From: Bacillota bacterium
Lineage (GTDB): Bacteria > Bacillota > Clostridia > Oscillospirales > Acutalibacteraceae
Direction: 5' to 3'
DNA: 47,192 bases
NCBI GenBank assembly: GCA_023418995.1
Contig: JAEZYP010000059.1
Span: 1-47,192 of the forward strand
The notes under the pieces were generated by a model. It saw only the letters and a program-made list of their open reading frames with translations, did no database searches and was not told where the DNA came from. The stretch's first letter is position 1. Every line of letters starts with the position of its first letter. The translations under genes were made by a program, and so were the position numbers. Of this stretch, positions 8,588 through 16,698 are shown in pieces.

Positions 8588-9770
8588 AAAATGGACAAGG
8601 CTTATAACCGCAATTGTTTTGGCTACGGTTTTGTTGGTCACTCCGCAGATCATGCCGTCCACTCCAGCTTCCGCAGCCAGCCTATCCGCGCTTCAGCAGA
8701 GGCAGGCCCAGCTGAAAAAGCAGCAGGCGGAAATCGCGGCTAAGATTAAGTCCCTGAAATCGGACAAGGCGAAGCAGCAGGAATTAAAGACGGCCTATGA
8801 TAATCAGAAAACGACCATCCAGGGTCAAATTGATGTTTTGAACCAACAGATTACCGCGTTGGACAGCGATATCACCCAAAAGGAATCGCAAATTGCGGAT
8901 AAGGAGACTTCAATCTCCTCCAATTTTGCGAAGCTGAAGGACCGGCTTCACGCCATGTATCTGACCGGTGAGGCCTCCAATCTGGAAATCATCCTGAACG
9001 CGAAGAGTATTATGGATCTTTCTGATAAAACAGAGGCGATTCGTGCAATAACCACTCATGATACGCAGTTGATTGATACACTGAAAGCCGATATGGCAAG
9101 TATTAAAACGCAAAAGGCTGCGATTGAGGAGAACCGGAAAAGCGTTTCGGCGGCCAGAACAACGCTGGATACCAAACGTAAGGAATTAGCGGAACTGTCA
9201 GCGGAAGCGCAGAAAATAATATCTCAAATCTCCGCGGATGAATCTTCGGCGGAAAAAGAGAACGCAAAGCTTGCGGCGGAGCGAAAAAAAGCCGACGCGG
9301 CGATTGACCAGTGGTATAAGGACTATTATGCTTCCCACCGCAGCTCCAGCGACAGCGGCGGATATATCGGTAAGGGCAACTTTACCTGGCCGACGCCCGG
9401 AATTACCCGTATTACCTCCTACTGGGGGGACGGAAGAGGACATAAAGGGCTCGACATTGCCTCCTCCGGGTGTTACGGAAAGCCGATTGTTGCGGCGGAT
9501 TCCGGAAAGGTAATTATGTCCGGTTACGGAATCCGGGGTTCCGGCTATGGTGGATACGGTAATGTTGTTGCGATTAACCACGGCGGCGGGTATTCCACCC
9601 TTTACGGTCACTGTAGCAGATTAGCGGTCAGTACCGGGCAGGTTGTGCAAAAGGGTCAGGTAATCGGATACATCGGAAATTCCGGTGACTCCTACGGTGC
9701 GCATCTCCACTTTGAAATCCGTGTGAACGGCGTTGCGCAAAACCCGCTGAATTGGTTCAGCAGAGCATAA
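8577..9770 (+). CDS. secreted coiled-coil murein hydrolase with M23 peptidase domain (copy 1)
   Basis: 397 residues from a TTG at 8577, the only start that keeps the N terminus parallel to the next gene's; AGGGGG lies about 10 nt upstream. A signal peptide (KKWTR, hydrophobic 8-22, cleavage near ASA at 31-33) precedes a long coiled coil (about 35-250) rich in Gln, Lys, Asp and Ala. A Gly/Ser linker leads to an M23 (LytM/EnvC-type) endopeptidase domain (about 268-395). Zinc ligands and active-site residues are intact: H289 and D293 in GHKGLD, H345 in LYGH, and H376 and H378 in HLHFE. The product should cleave peptide cross-links in peptidoglycan. Its start overlaps the ftsX stop, so it is likely the FtsX-activated hydrolase. 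A near-identical second copy follows 25 nt downstream. Confidence 0.92.
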   Translation: MPGKKWTRLITAIVLATVLLVTPQIMPSTPASAASLSALQQRQAQLKKQQAEIAAKIKSLKSDKAKQQELKTAYDNQKTTIQGQIDVLNQQITALDSDITQKESQIADKETSISSNFAKLKDRLHAMYLTGEASNLEIILNAKSIMDLSDKTEAIRAITTHDTQLIDTLKADMASIKTQKAAIEENRKSVSAARTTLDTKRKELAELSAEAQKIISQISADESSAEKENAKLAAERKKADAAIDQWYKDYYASHRSSSDSGGYIGKGNFTWPTPGITRITSYWGDGRGHKGLDIASSGCYGKPIVAADSGKVIMSGYGIRGSGYGGYGNVVAINHGGGYSTLYGHCSRLAVSTGQVVQKGQVIGYIGNSGDSYGAHLHFEIRVNGVAQNPLNWFSRA

Positions 9771-9795
9771 TTATCTGCAGAAAGGGGTCATCGAT

Positions 9796-10989
9796 GTGTC
9801 TGGTAAAAAATGGGCAAGATTTTTCACTGTGGTAATTCTTGCGATGGTATTGCTGGTTACTCCGCAGATTATGCCGACTGTTTCCGCTTCCGCAACCAGC
9901 TTATCCGAACTCCAGCAGAAGCAGGCCCAGCTGAAAAAGCAGCAGGCGGAAATCGCGGCTAAGATTAAATCCCTGAAATCGGACAAGGCGAAGCAGCAGG
10001 AATTAAAGGCGGCCTATGATAATCAGAAGGCGACCATCCAGGGACAGATTGATGTTCTGAACCAGCAGATTGCCGCGCTGGACAGCGATATTACACAAAA
10101 AGAAGCGCAGATCACCGCAAAAGAGGCTTCGATCTCCTCCAATTTTGCAAAGCTGAAGGACAGGCTTCACGCCATGTACCTGACGGGTGAAGCTTCCAAC
10201 CTGGAAATCATCCTGAACGCGAAGAGTATTATGGATCTTTCTGATAAAACAGAGGCGATTCGGGCGATAACCACCCATGATACGCACCTGATCGATACAC
10301 TGAAGGCTGATATGGCAAGTATTAAAACACAAAAGGCTGCAATTGAGGACAACCGGAAAAGTGTCTCGGCAGCCAGAACAACGCTGGATACCAAACGGAA
10401 AGAATTATCGGAGCTGTCAGCGGAGGCGCAGAAAATAATCTCTCAAATCTCAGTGGATGAATCTACCGCGGAGAAACAAAACGCAAAGCTTGCAGAGGAG
10501 CGCAAAAAAGCCGACGTCGCTATTAACCAGTGGTATAAGGATTATTACGCTTCCCACCGCAGTCCCAGCGACAGCGGCGGATATGTCAGCAAGGGCAACT
10601 TTACCTGGCCGACTCCCGGAATTACCCGCATCACCTCTTACTGGGGCGACGGGAGAGGGCACACGGGTCTTGATATCGCTTCCGCAGGGTGCTCCGGGAA
10701 ACCGATTGTCGCGGCAGATTCCGGAAAGGTTATTATGGCTGCCTGGGGCAACCCCGGCACCGGCTACGGCGGTTACGGCAACGTTGTTGCAATCAACCAC
10801 GGCGGCGGATATTCCACCCTTTACGGTCACTGCAGCAGCTTAGCGGTTAGCGCCGGGCAGTTTGTGCAAAAGGGTCAGGTCATCGCCTATATCGGAAGCT
10901 CCGGTAAATCAACCGGGCCTCACCTCCATTTTGAAATCCGTGTGAACGGAGTCGCGCACAATCCGCTGAACTGGTTCAGCAGAGCATAA
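9796..10989 (+). CDS. secreted coiled-coil murein hydrolase with M23 peptidase domain (copy 2)
   Basis: 397 residues, the same length as copy 1, starting with GTG at 9796 after AAAGGGG; the ATG at 9794 is out of frame. The architecture is the same: signal peptide, coiled coil, linker, M23 domain with GHTGLD, LYGH and HLHFE all intact. The coiled coil is nearly identical to copy 1. Most changes cluster in the signal peptide, the linker and the catalytic-domain surface, for example the loop after GKVIM (SGYGIRGSG in copy 1, AAWGNPGTG here) and IGYIGNSGDSYGA versus IAYIGSSGKSTGP. This looks like a tandem duplication with drift at both DNA and protein level, so it is not an assembly artefact. Either both copies serve FtsEX, or this one has a different cleavage preference. 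Confidence 0.92.
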   Translation: MSGKKWARFFTVVILAMVLLVTPQIMPTVSASATSLSELQQKQAQLKKQQAEIAAKIKSLKSDKAKQQELKAAYDNQKATIQGQIDVLNQQIAALDSDITQKEAQITAKEASISSNFAKLKDRLHAMYLTGEASNLEIILNAKSIMDLSDKTEAIRAITTHDTHLIDTLKADMASIKTQKAAIEDNRKSVSAARTTLDTKRKELSELSAEAQKIISQISVDESTAEKQNAKLAEERKKADVAINQWYKDYYASHRSPSDSGGYVSKGNFTWPTPGITRITSYWGDGRGHTGLDIASAGCSGKPIVAADSGKVIMAAWGNPGTGYGGYGNVVAINHGGGYSTLYGHCSSLAVSAGQFVQKGQVIAYIGSSGKSTGPHLHFEIRVNGVAHNPLNWFSRA

Positions 10990-11005
10990 TTATTTTAATC
11001 GGTTT

Positions 11006-11030
11006 CGGGAGGGGGTATTGCCCCCTCCCG
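11006..11030 (+). terminator. strong GC hairpin after the M23 tandem
   Basis: A perfect 10-bp stem, CGGGAGGGGG / CCCCCTCCCG, has a 5-nt loop. No T-run follows, so it may protect the 3' end or pause polymerase more than it terminates in the classical way. Confidence 0.55.
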
Positions 11031-11049
11031 TCGCGTACTTGACGCTATC

Positions 11050-11078
11050 TTGAAATACCTTAAAAAATGCCGTATTAT
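11050..11078 (+). promoter_or_regulatory. sigma-A promoter of the S41-like gene
   Basis: TTGAAA at 11050-11055 and TATTAT at 11073-11078 have a 17-bp spacer. The promoter lies just past the GC hairpin, so the S41-like gene can be transcribed apart from ftsEX. Confidence 0.7.
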
Positions 11079-11163
11079 TATAGTCATCGACTATACAGAT
11101 AGACTATCCCCTGTTTTAATTGACCATAATAAAGAATACCGATTTATAAGGACTGATTATACC

Positions 11164-12492
11164 ATGAGCAGAAAGCTTTCTCTGGGCGCGGCTGTCGCCC
11201 TTGTCGCGGTGTCCGCTTCCGTCACTGTTTCGCTGACTTATGTTTACGCGATGAACAGCTTTAACTCAAAAGTAGCCGATGTGAACGAACGTCAGGCGAT
11301 GTATACCAAGCTGAGCGAGATTGACCAGAAGGCAAGGCAGGATTACATCGGCTCTATCAGCGAATCCACGCTGGAAGACGGAATTTGTGCCGGCTATGTT
11401 GCGGGTCTCGGCGATCCGCATGCGAAATATATGTCTGCTGAGAAGTATAAGGCTTATCTGGGCGCAAATACGGACAAGAGCATCGGTGTGGGCATTAAGA
11501 CCGTAAAGGACAACGACGGCAATATGTATGTGTCCGAAGTTATGCCGAACTCTCCGGCTGAAAAAAGCGGTATGAAAAAGGGCGACACGATTGTCAGTAT
11601 GGACGACAAGGAAATTGTTCGCATGACATACGGTGACGCCTTAAATAAGCTGGAAGGGCTTGCAGGCTCAAAGGTGAAATTCGGAATCCTCCGCGGCACC
11701 GCGGCTGCCGCCGTTTCCGCCACACCGGGTACGGCTGCACCCGATACATCGAAAGCACAAAATATCACCATTACGGTCACGCGTGCCGAATACAAAGAGC
11801 AGACGATTACCTCTTCGATGATGAACGGTAACGTGGCCTACTTTAAAATATCGGAGTTTACGGATAATAGTGCGGACGATTTCAACGCGGCACTGTCGTC
11901 CCGCATGAAGGAGGGCGCGGCCGGAATTATCATTGACCTGCGTAACAACTCCGGGGGCAGTGTTGCGGGAATGGCCGCCGTGCTTGACACCCTGCTTCCG
12001 GCCGGGAATACGGTAAGCTACCGTGACAAAACCGGGAAGGTGACCGTAGAATATACCTCAAATCCGAACGAGGTGAGTTTACCGGTCAGTGTAATTGTGG
12101 ATCAAAACACCTTCGGTGCGGCGGAAATTTTTGCGTCGAACATTAAGGATTATAAAAAAGGAATGCTGGTTGGTGAAAAAACCGCTGGTTATGGAACCAA
12201 GGATGAGGCTGTGCCGCTTTCCGACGGTTCCGCCATTGTTATTTCAGTTGCCAATTACCTTACACTGAACGGAAATGTTTTCAGCGGCAAGGGGATTGAT
12301 GCGGACGTGACCAAGACGATGAACGAATCTCAGAAGGAAATGCTGATTAAAAATCAGTTGACTCCGGAGGTTGACCCGCAGCTGCAGGCAGCGGTTTCCG
12401 CGCTCATGCGGCAGGGGGTGACCATAGCGAAGGCTTCCCCCGTTTCCTCACAGTTGCCTGCAAGCGCTGCGTCCGGCATTGACACCGATTGA
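11164..12492 (+). CDS. S41 family (C-terminal processing) peptidase homologue, probably inactive
   Basis: 442 residues from the ATG at 11164 (AAGGACTG upstream); the longer frame from 11050 starts in the promoter. There is an N-terminal signal anchor (about 8-30), then a PDZ domain (about 103-180; GVGIKTV, SPAEKSGMKKGDTIVSMDD). An Ala/Pro/Thr insert follows, then the S41 core (about 220-385) with AAGIIIDLRNNSGGSV. Family members carry a catalytic Ser in a T-A-S-A-A-E-like motif and a Lys in a YGKG-like motif about 25 residues later. Here these read T-F-G-A-A-E (Gly318) and A-G-Y-G (Tyr343), so both catalytic residues are missing while the fold is kept. A scaffold or regulatory pseudo-protease acting with the neighbouring hydrolases is a reasonable inference. 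The gene has its own promoter and terminator. Confidence 0.85.
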   Translation: MSRKLSLGAAVALVAVSASVTVSLTYVYAMNSFNSKVADVNERQAMYTKLSEIDQKARQDYIGSISESTLEDGICAGYVAGLGDPHAKYMSAEKYKAYLGANTDKSIGVGIKTVKDNDGNMYVSEVMPNSPAEKSGMKKGDTIVSMDDKEIVRMTYGDALNKLEGLAGSKVKFGILRGTAAAAVSATPGTAAPDTSKAQNITITVTRAEYKEQTITSSMMNGNVAYFKISEFTDNSADDFNAALSSRMKEGAAGIIIDLRNNSGGSVAGMAAVLDTLLPAGNTVSYRDKTGKVTVEYTSNPNEVSLPVSVIVDQNTFGAAEIFASNIKDYKKGMLVGEKTAGYGTKDEAVPLSDGSAIVISVANYLTLNGNVFSGKGIDADVTKTMNESQKEMLIKNQLTPEVDPQLQAAVSALMRQGVTIAKASPVSSQLPASAASGIDTD

Positions 12493-12504
12493 CCCAAACG
12501 ATTA

Positions 12505-12550
12505 GAGCACTCAGCCGAAGGATCGTATCCCGGCTGGGTGCTCTTTCTGT
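12505..12550 (+). terminator. intrinsic terminator after the S41-like gene
   Basis: A 13-bp stem (GAGCACTCAGCCG / CGGCTGGGTGCTC, one G-U pair) with a 13-nt loop is followed by TTTCTGT. Confidence 0.8.
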
Positions 12551-12779
12551 AAAATGAAAACCTTCAGTTGGCGGGATATCTCTTTATAAGCACCCAAATT
12601 TCCTGCTCTTGCGGTCTGCCTCTTGGTCTGCTGCGTTGCCCTGCCCGCCAGTTGGCAGCCGGGGCAATCAGCTTTAACTTCCAGAATATTACAGAACAAA
12701 TTTGCCGAGGAAATTTTGTTAATCGCGTTGTATTCGGAAACCCTATCTCCATAACGCTCTGTGGAAAGAGGCTTTGAAT

Positions 12780-13349
12780 ATGACCGCACCCCAGTTCGAT
12801 ACCCTTCTTGCCGCCCATTGCGCGCCAGCGCTTGCCGGAATCAAATCGGCAAACCTAATCTCGGTAAAGCGCGAAGCTTCGGAAGGGCTTAATATTCTGA
12901 TATCAGATTATAACCGAGTGCTCCATCGGAATGGAATTGCGCTGGAGCTTCTGGGCAGCTTCGAACGTTATGTTTTGCTTTTGGTTTACCGCCCGGAGTT
13001 GCTTTGGCGTGTACTGCTCAAGAACCGGGCGTTTCTGCTGCAGAATGGATACACTCACTGGAGCGGGCTGGATTCCCTGCTCGAAGAACTGAAAAAACGC
13101 TGCAGGGAGCATTCCGTTCCCTGTGAAATCGGATTGTTTCTTGACTATCCCCTGGAGGATGTAATCAGCTTTGCGCGGGGAACGCTCCCGTGCAGGCTGT
13201 GCGGATACTGGAAGGTTTACCATGATGTCGCGCACGCAAAGGAACGCTTTCGGGAATTTACCCTATGCAGAGAGAAGTACTCCATGCATCTTCAAAACGG
13301 AGAAACACTGCTTCAAATTGTTCAACAGGAAAACGCCTGCGGGCTTTGA
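12780..13349 (+). CDS. DUF3793 family protein
   Basis: 189 residues from the ATG at 12780, eight nt after AAAGAGG; a TTG two codons earlier is too close to the ribosome binding site. Family hallmarks are visible: FDTLLAAHCAPALAGIKSANL at the N terminus, YRPELLWRVLL in the middle, EIGLFLDYPLEDVISF, and CRLCGYWKVYHDVAHAKERF near the C terminus. DUF3793 proteins are soluble, of unknown function, restricted largely to Clostridia, and often found near flavodoxin or iron-transport genes. No such neighbour exists here. Cys and His residues (HCAP, CRLCGYW, FTLCREKY) are suggestive of metal or redox chemistry but that is speculation. The 230 bp upstream hold no recognisable element apart from the preceding terminator. 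Confidence 0.85.
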   Translation: MTAPQFDTLLAAHCAPALAGIKSANLISVKREASEGLNILISDYNRVLHRNGIALELLGSFERYVLLLVYRPELLWRVLLKNRAFLLQNGYTHWSGLDSLLEELKKRCREHSVPCEIGLFLDYPLEDVISFARGTLPCRLCGYWKVYHDVAHAKERFREFTLCREKYSMHLQNGETLLQIVQQENACGL

Positions 13350-13366
13350 GAAGTCAGCTTGAGCAC

Positions 13367-13391
13367 AAAAAAAGAGGATGCCGGAGCATCC
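13367..13391 (-). terminator. intrinsic terminator for the EpsG-like gene
   Basis: Read on the minus strand, GGATGC / GCATCC with a 4-nt loop is followed by TCTC and seven T residues (A-run at 13367-13373). It lies 10 nt beyond the EpsG-like stop codon. It sits between two convergent genes, but its T-tail faces only the minus direction. Confidence 0.8.
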
Positions 13392-13400
13392 CCCAAAGCA

Positions 13401-14594
13401 TTATTTTGTTTGAAAAAAAGCAATATAAGGACTCAGGTTGATGCGGTTTTGCAACAGAATCCAGATTTTATAAATGTAGCCGATTAACAGCAGAGCTGCC
13501 AGACTGTAGTAGTATACGTATTTGTGAAGATTTTGCTGACTTTTGAGCTGTCTGCGCTGTTGGAGCAGCTTTTTCTTTTGCTCTTTACCGGCAAATTTTG
13601 CGGATTCCGGTTCCTCTTCTGTGTTTGGAATGCTTTCCACGCCGATGCTGGCAAACAGCTCAGGAATGAGGAGAATGGCGGTGGTAAAGAACATGATGCC
13701 GAAGCGCTGAAACAGGAAGTGCTGACAGGTCATGATGTACAGCAGCCCCGCATAAACAGAGACATTAATCAGTACGATGTTTTTCGGATCACGCTGAAGC
13801 AGGAATGTTTTCAAAATCAGGATGGTTACAGTCACGATGACCGGGATGGCCGCAGTCTGCCAGTCACGCCCATACATATAATAGAGACCTTCCTCTGTCG
13901 CGTAGTACTGATAAACATATCTTGTGATAATATTGAACAGCGGCCACGAAAACAGCATGATCAGGGCGGTCACTACCGTATATCCGGTGAGGGATTTCCA
14001 ATTGATCTTGATATGGGCAATGAAGTAAACCGGAATCAAAATCAGGATTGCCTTGTGGAAGGAAGCAGCCAAAAGAAGGATTAGCAGATACGGAACCAGC
14101 TTTTTCTCCTTAAGATACTTGATTGCGAACAGATAAATTGCGATGGCTATGGACTGACGAATAAAGCTGAGGGAGTTTCCGAAAAATCCGAAGCTAATAA
14201 AAACGAAAACGCCGATCCACGGAATCGGAGAATATTTATAAAGCAGCACCGCGGTCAGGGTGATGACAAGAATGGCGACTACGAGCATATAAATATGGAC
14301 ATCCCGGGTGAAAAGGGATACCGCATAATTCAAAAGGCTGTAGCCGGGCTCGATGCGGTAGCCGTTTGCGCTGCTGATCAGGTAGGACCAGCCGCCGTCA
14401 TGCACCGCGTAGAAATAGTTTTCGTACTGTTGGTAGTCGATGCCGACGGTATTCGCCCGCAGCGCGGAAAATATGACCATGGCAACGGAAGAAGCACCCA
14501 AGAAAATTGCGTTGTTTAAGCGGCTTTTCTTAATTTCACACAGGCTGATCCCCAATATAACAATAAAAGTAAGTAAAACGATGTATGCTGTCAT
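13401..14594 (-). CDS. EpsG family multi-pass membrane protein (polysaccharide polymerase-like)
   Basis: 397 residues with about ten hydrophobic segments spread through the chain. The N-terminal part has ALRANTVGIDYQQYENYF and YRIEPGYSLLNYAVSLF, the signature of EpsG/Wzy-like proteins that polymerise exopolysaccharide repeat units in the membrane. SFIRQSIAIAIYLFAIKYLKEKK is also characteristic. A charged cytoplasmic insert (about 315-360; many Lys, Gln and Arg) precedes a last transmembrane helix near the C terminus. No glycosyltransferase, flippase or other capsule gene adjoins it, which is unusual for EpsG. Its leader contains a promoter at 14736-14764 and a terminator-like hairpin at 14656-14693. 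The ribosome binding site is a weak AAAGCGGG. Confidence 0.8.
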   Translation of the reverse strand: MTAYIVLLTFIVILGISLCEIKKSRLNNAIFLGASSVAMVIFSALRANTVGIDYQQYENYFYAVHDGGWSYLISSANGYRIEPGYSLLNYAVSLFTRDVHIYMLVVAILVITLTAVLLYKYSPIPWIGVFVFISFGFFGNSLSFIRQSIAIAIYLFAIKYLKEKKLVPYLLILLLAASFHKAILILIPVYFIAHIKINWKSLTGYTVVTALIMLFSWPLFNIITRYVYQYYATEEGLYYMYGRDWQTAAIPVIVTVTILILKTFLLQRDPKNIVLINVSVYAGLLYIMTCQHFLFQRFGIMFFTTAILLIPELFASIGVESIPNTEEEPESAKFAGKEQKKKLLQQRRQLKSQQNLHKYVYYYSLAALLLIGYIYKIWILLQNRINLSPYIAFFQTK

Positions 14595-14655
14595 GTGTTA
14601 ACCCGCTTTCTTTCAGAATGAATAAAGGCTTAATCGCTTGCCGTATAACGCGCAG

Positions 14656-14693
14656 AAAAAAGGCGGCAGGTACACGAATGGAGCCTGACCGCC
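14656..14693 (-). terminator. attenuator-like hairpin in the EpsG-gene leader
   Basis: On the minus strand GGCGGTCAGG pairs with CCTGCCGCC (one bulged T) around a 13-nt loop, followed by six T residues. It lies between the minus-strand promoter and the gene 62 nt away, so it would stop most transcripts unless antitermination occurs. No known riboswitch fold was recognised in the 35 nt before it. Confidence 0.65.
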
Positions 14694-14735
14694 GTGCGTT
14701 CGGCAGCTGAAAAGCTTTTCCGATAAATTGAATAA

Positions 14736-14764
14736 ATTATACCATTTATTTATCAGAGATACAA
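14736..14764 (-). promoter_or_regulatory. sigma-A promoter of the EpsG-like gene
   Basis: On the minus strand TTGTAT (14764-14759) and TATAAT (14741-14736) have a 17-bp spacer with a TG just before the -10 box (extended -10). The divergent spacer 14595-14905 otherwise holds the attenuator and the enolase promoter region. Confidence 0.75.
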
Positions 14765-14817
14765 TCCTCCGACAATACATCATATTATTTTACAGAATAT
14801 TAACAACTCGTACTTTT

Positions 14818-14847
14818 TTGTATAAACATAGTGTGTAAGGATATATT
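14818..14847 (+). promoter_or_regulatory. possible enolase promoter
   Basis: TTGTAT at 14818-14823 and TATATT at 14842-14847 are 18 bp apart. An overlapping alternative uses TATAAA at 14821-14826 as the -10 box. Which is used cannot be decided by eye. Confidence 0.4.
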
Positions 14848-14905
14848 TAAGCTTGTAATGCTTTGCATATCTTTGCGGAGCATAGTACGGAAAAGGAGAA
14901 CTGAA

Positions 14906-16198
14906 ATGAAGCAATCCGGAATAATAGAAGCCATTCACGCAAGGGAAATCCTCGATTCCCGCGCGAACCCAACGGTGGAGGCGGAGGTCATTTTGCAAAA
15001 CGGAGCCTGTGGGATGGCGGCGGTTCCCTCCGGCGCCTCTACCGGCGCGTTTGAGGCGATCGAGCTGCGGGACGGCGATTCCGCGCGCTATTTTGGCAAG
15101 GGCGTTTTGCACGCAGTGAAAAACATCAACACGGAAATTTGCGAGCGCTTGAAGGGGATGGACGCGTCCATGCAGGCGGACATCGACCGTGCCATGATTG
15201 AACTGGACGGAACACCGAACAAATCCAGGCTAGGCGCAAACGCCATCCTTGCAGTTTCGCTTGCGGCCGCCCGCGCAGCAGCAGCAAGCTATGGCATCCC
15301 CTTTTACAGGTACCTTGGCGGGTGTGATGCCCGAAGTCTTCCGGTACCGATGATGAATATTCTGAACGGCGGTGTTCACGCGTCTAACAATGTGGATATC
15401 CAGGAATTTATGATCATGCCGGTTGGCGCGGAGAGCTTCGGCGAGGGGCTGCGTTGGTGCACCGAGGTGTTTCAATGTTTGAAAAATGTACTGAACAGCA
15501 GGGGGTTTTCCACCGCGGTGGGCGATGAGGGCGGATTCGCCCCAAATCTGGCGGATGATGAGGAAGCGCTCAAAGCCATTATGGAAGCGATAGAAAAGGC
15601 GGGCTTCCAGGCGGAGAGCCAATTCAAAATCGCGATGGACCCGGCCTCCAGCGAATGGTATCAAAAGGATGGCACCTATCTGCTGCCCAAGAAAAAGATA
15701 CAAATGAACTCCGAGGAGCTGATCGGCTTTTGGGAGAAGCTGGTTTCTCAATACCCTATTATTTCTTTGGAGGACGGTCTCGCTGAAGAGGATTGGAATG
15801 GATGGAAATCGCTCACAGCTCGTCTGGGAAAGAAGATTCAACTGGTCGGTGATGATTTGTTCGTTACCAATACGCAGCGCCTGAGAAAAGGAATTGCAAT
15901 GGGCGTTGCAAACTCCATTCTCATCAAGCTGAACCAGATCGGTTCCCTGACCGAAACACTGGAAGCAATCCGCACCGCGCAGCGTGCCGGCTACACCGCG
16001 GTAATCTCCCATCGCTCCGGGGAAACGGAGGATACCACGATTGCCGATCTGGCGGTTGCTGCCAACGCTGGGCAGATTAAAACCGGCGCGCCCTCCCGAA
16101 GTGAGCGCGTCGCCAAATACAACCGCTTGCTTCGTGTGTCGCAGGAGCTGGGGGATGCGTCGGTTTACCCCGGCAGCCGTGCGTTCTATAATCTGTAA
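14906..16198 (+). CDS. eno: enolase (phosphopyruvate hydratase)
   Basis: 430 residues, standard for bacterial enolase, converting 2-phosphoglycerate to phosphoenolpyruvate in the cytosol. The ATG at 14906 follows AAAAGGAG; the in-frame start at 14831 lies in the promoter region. Signature segments are AREILDSRANPTVEAEV at the N terminus, PSGASTGAFEAIELRDGD, GDEGGFAPN (catalytic Glu region), the Mg-binding SLEDGLAEEDW and GDDLFVTN, ILIKLNQIGS (catalytic Lys) and SHRSGETEDTTIADLAVA. It is transcribed alone; no gapA, pgk, tpiA or gpm gene adjoins it, unlike the clustered order in many Firmicutes. A strong terminator follows. Confidence 0.98.
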   Translation: MKQSGIIEAIHAREILDSRANPTVEAEVILQNGACGMAAVPSGASTGAFEAIELRDGDSARYFGKGVLHAVKNINTEICERLKGMDASMQADIDRAMIELDGTPNKSRLGANAILAVSLAAARAAAASYGIPFYRYLGGCDARSLPVPMMNILNGGVHASNNVDIQEFMIMPVGAESFGEGLRWCTEVFQCLKNVLNSRGFSTAVGDEGGFAPNLADDEEALKAIMEAIEKAGFQAESQFKIAMDPASSEWYQKDGTYLLPKKKIQMNSEELIGFWEKLVSQYPIISLEDGLAEEDWNGWKSLTARLGKKIQLVGDDLFVTNTQRLRKGIAMGVANSILIKLNQIGSLTETLEAIRTAQRAGYTAVISHRSGETEDTTIADLAVAANAGQIKTGAPSRSERVAKYNRLLRVSQELGDASVYPGSRAFYNL

Positions 16199-16262
16199 GC
16201 GAAAATTTACAACGCGGAAAATGTGGAATGTAAAATGGTATCTCAATCTGATCAAAAGTCTG

Positions 16263-16294
16263 AAGGAATGGGCAAAGGTCCATTCCTTTTTTTC
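16263..16294 (+). terminator. intrinsic terminator after enolase
   Basis: A perfect 9-bp stem, AAGGAATGG / CCATTCCTT, with an 8-nt loop runs into a T-tract. Confidence 0.9.
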
Positions 16295-16632
16295 GTTAAT
16301 TGACTTACATAAAAACCAAAGCGTATTGGCGGGAAGAGGGCAGATCTCATAGGAAGCTCCGGTCGGGGGATAAGCTGTATGGCGAAAAAACGCTGGAAAT
16401 GTTTGCCCGAAAGAAATATTTACTGTATTTGGAAATATTGGAAAGCTCAGCCGCACGGTCGACACAGGGCACGGTAAAAGCAAAAAATCCCCATGACCAG
16501 TGGAAAAAGCATTACTGAGCGATACGTCATATTTCTAATGTCGATTCCATAATTTAACGAGGAAATAATCCCCTTCCTCAAATTAAATGAAAAAGGGCGT
16601 GTCCCCCAACATTTATTCGTCAGATTGCTCCA
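16295..16632 (+). other. intergenic region between enolase and the efflux operon
   Basis: About 340 bp with no convincing gene. A 72-codon open frame at 16300-16518 has no ribosome binding site and resembles nothing known. A 32-codon frame begins at 16379. Both could be decayed sequence. No strong repeat was seen. Confidence 0.5.
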
Positions 16633-16661
16633 TTGACGAAAGGGAAAAATCATTTTATAGT
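16633..16661 (+). promoter_or_regulatory. sigma-A promoter of the TetR-linked efflux operon
   Basis: TTGACG at 16633-16638 and TATAGT at 16656-16661 have a 17-bp spacer. The last base of the -10 box is the first base of the adjoining palindrome. Confidence 0.75.
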
Positions 16662-16682
16662 ATTGATTGGATTCAATCAATA
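16661..16682. promoter_or_regulatory. palindromic operator, probable TetR binding site
   Basis: A perfect inverted repeat has 9-bp arms TATTGATTG and CAATCAATA around GATT. It covers the expected transcription start just after the -10 box, the classical place for repression. The operon's fourth gene encodes a TetR regulator, the natural ligand by inference. Confidence 0.7.
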
Positions 16683-16698
16683 CTCAGAGGTGACAGAA

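Noticed and set aside
8577..10989. Assembly duplication of the M23 gene
   Set aside because: The copies differ at many silent and replacement sites, in start codon and in upstream sequence, so both are genuine.
12568..12777. 69-codon plus-strand frame before the DUF3793 gene
   Set aside because: No ribosome binding site, odd composition and no similarity; antisense frames in the same spacer look equally unlikely.
16300..16518. 72-codon open frame between enolase and the efflux operon
   Set aside because: No ribosome binding site and no recognisable similarity; kept only as part of the intergenic description.
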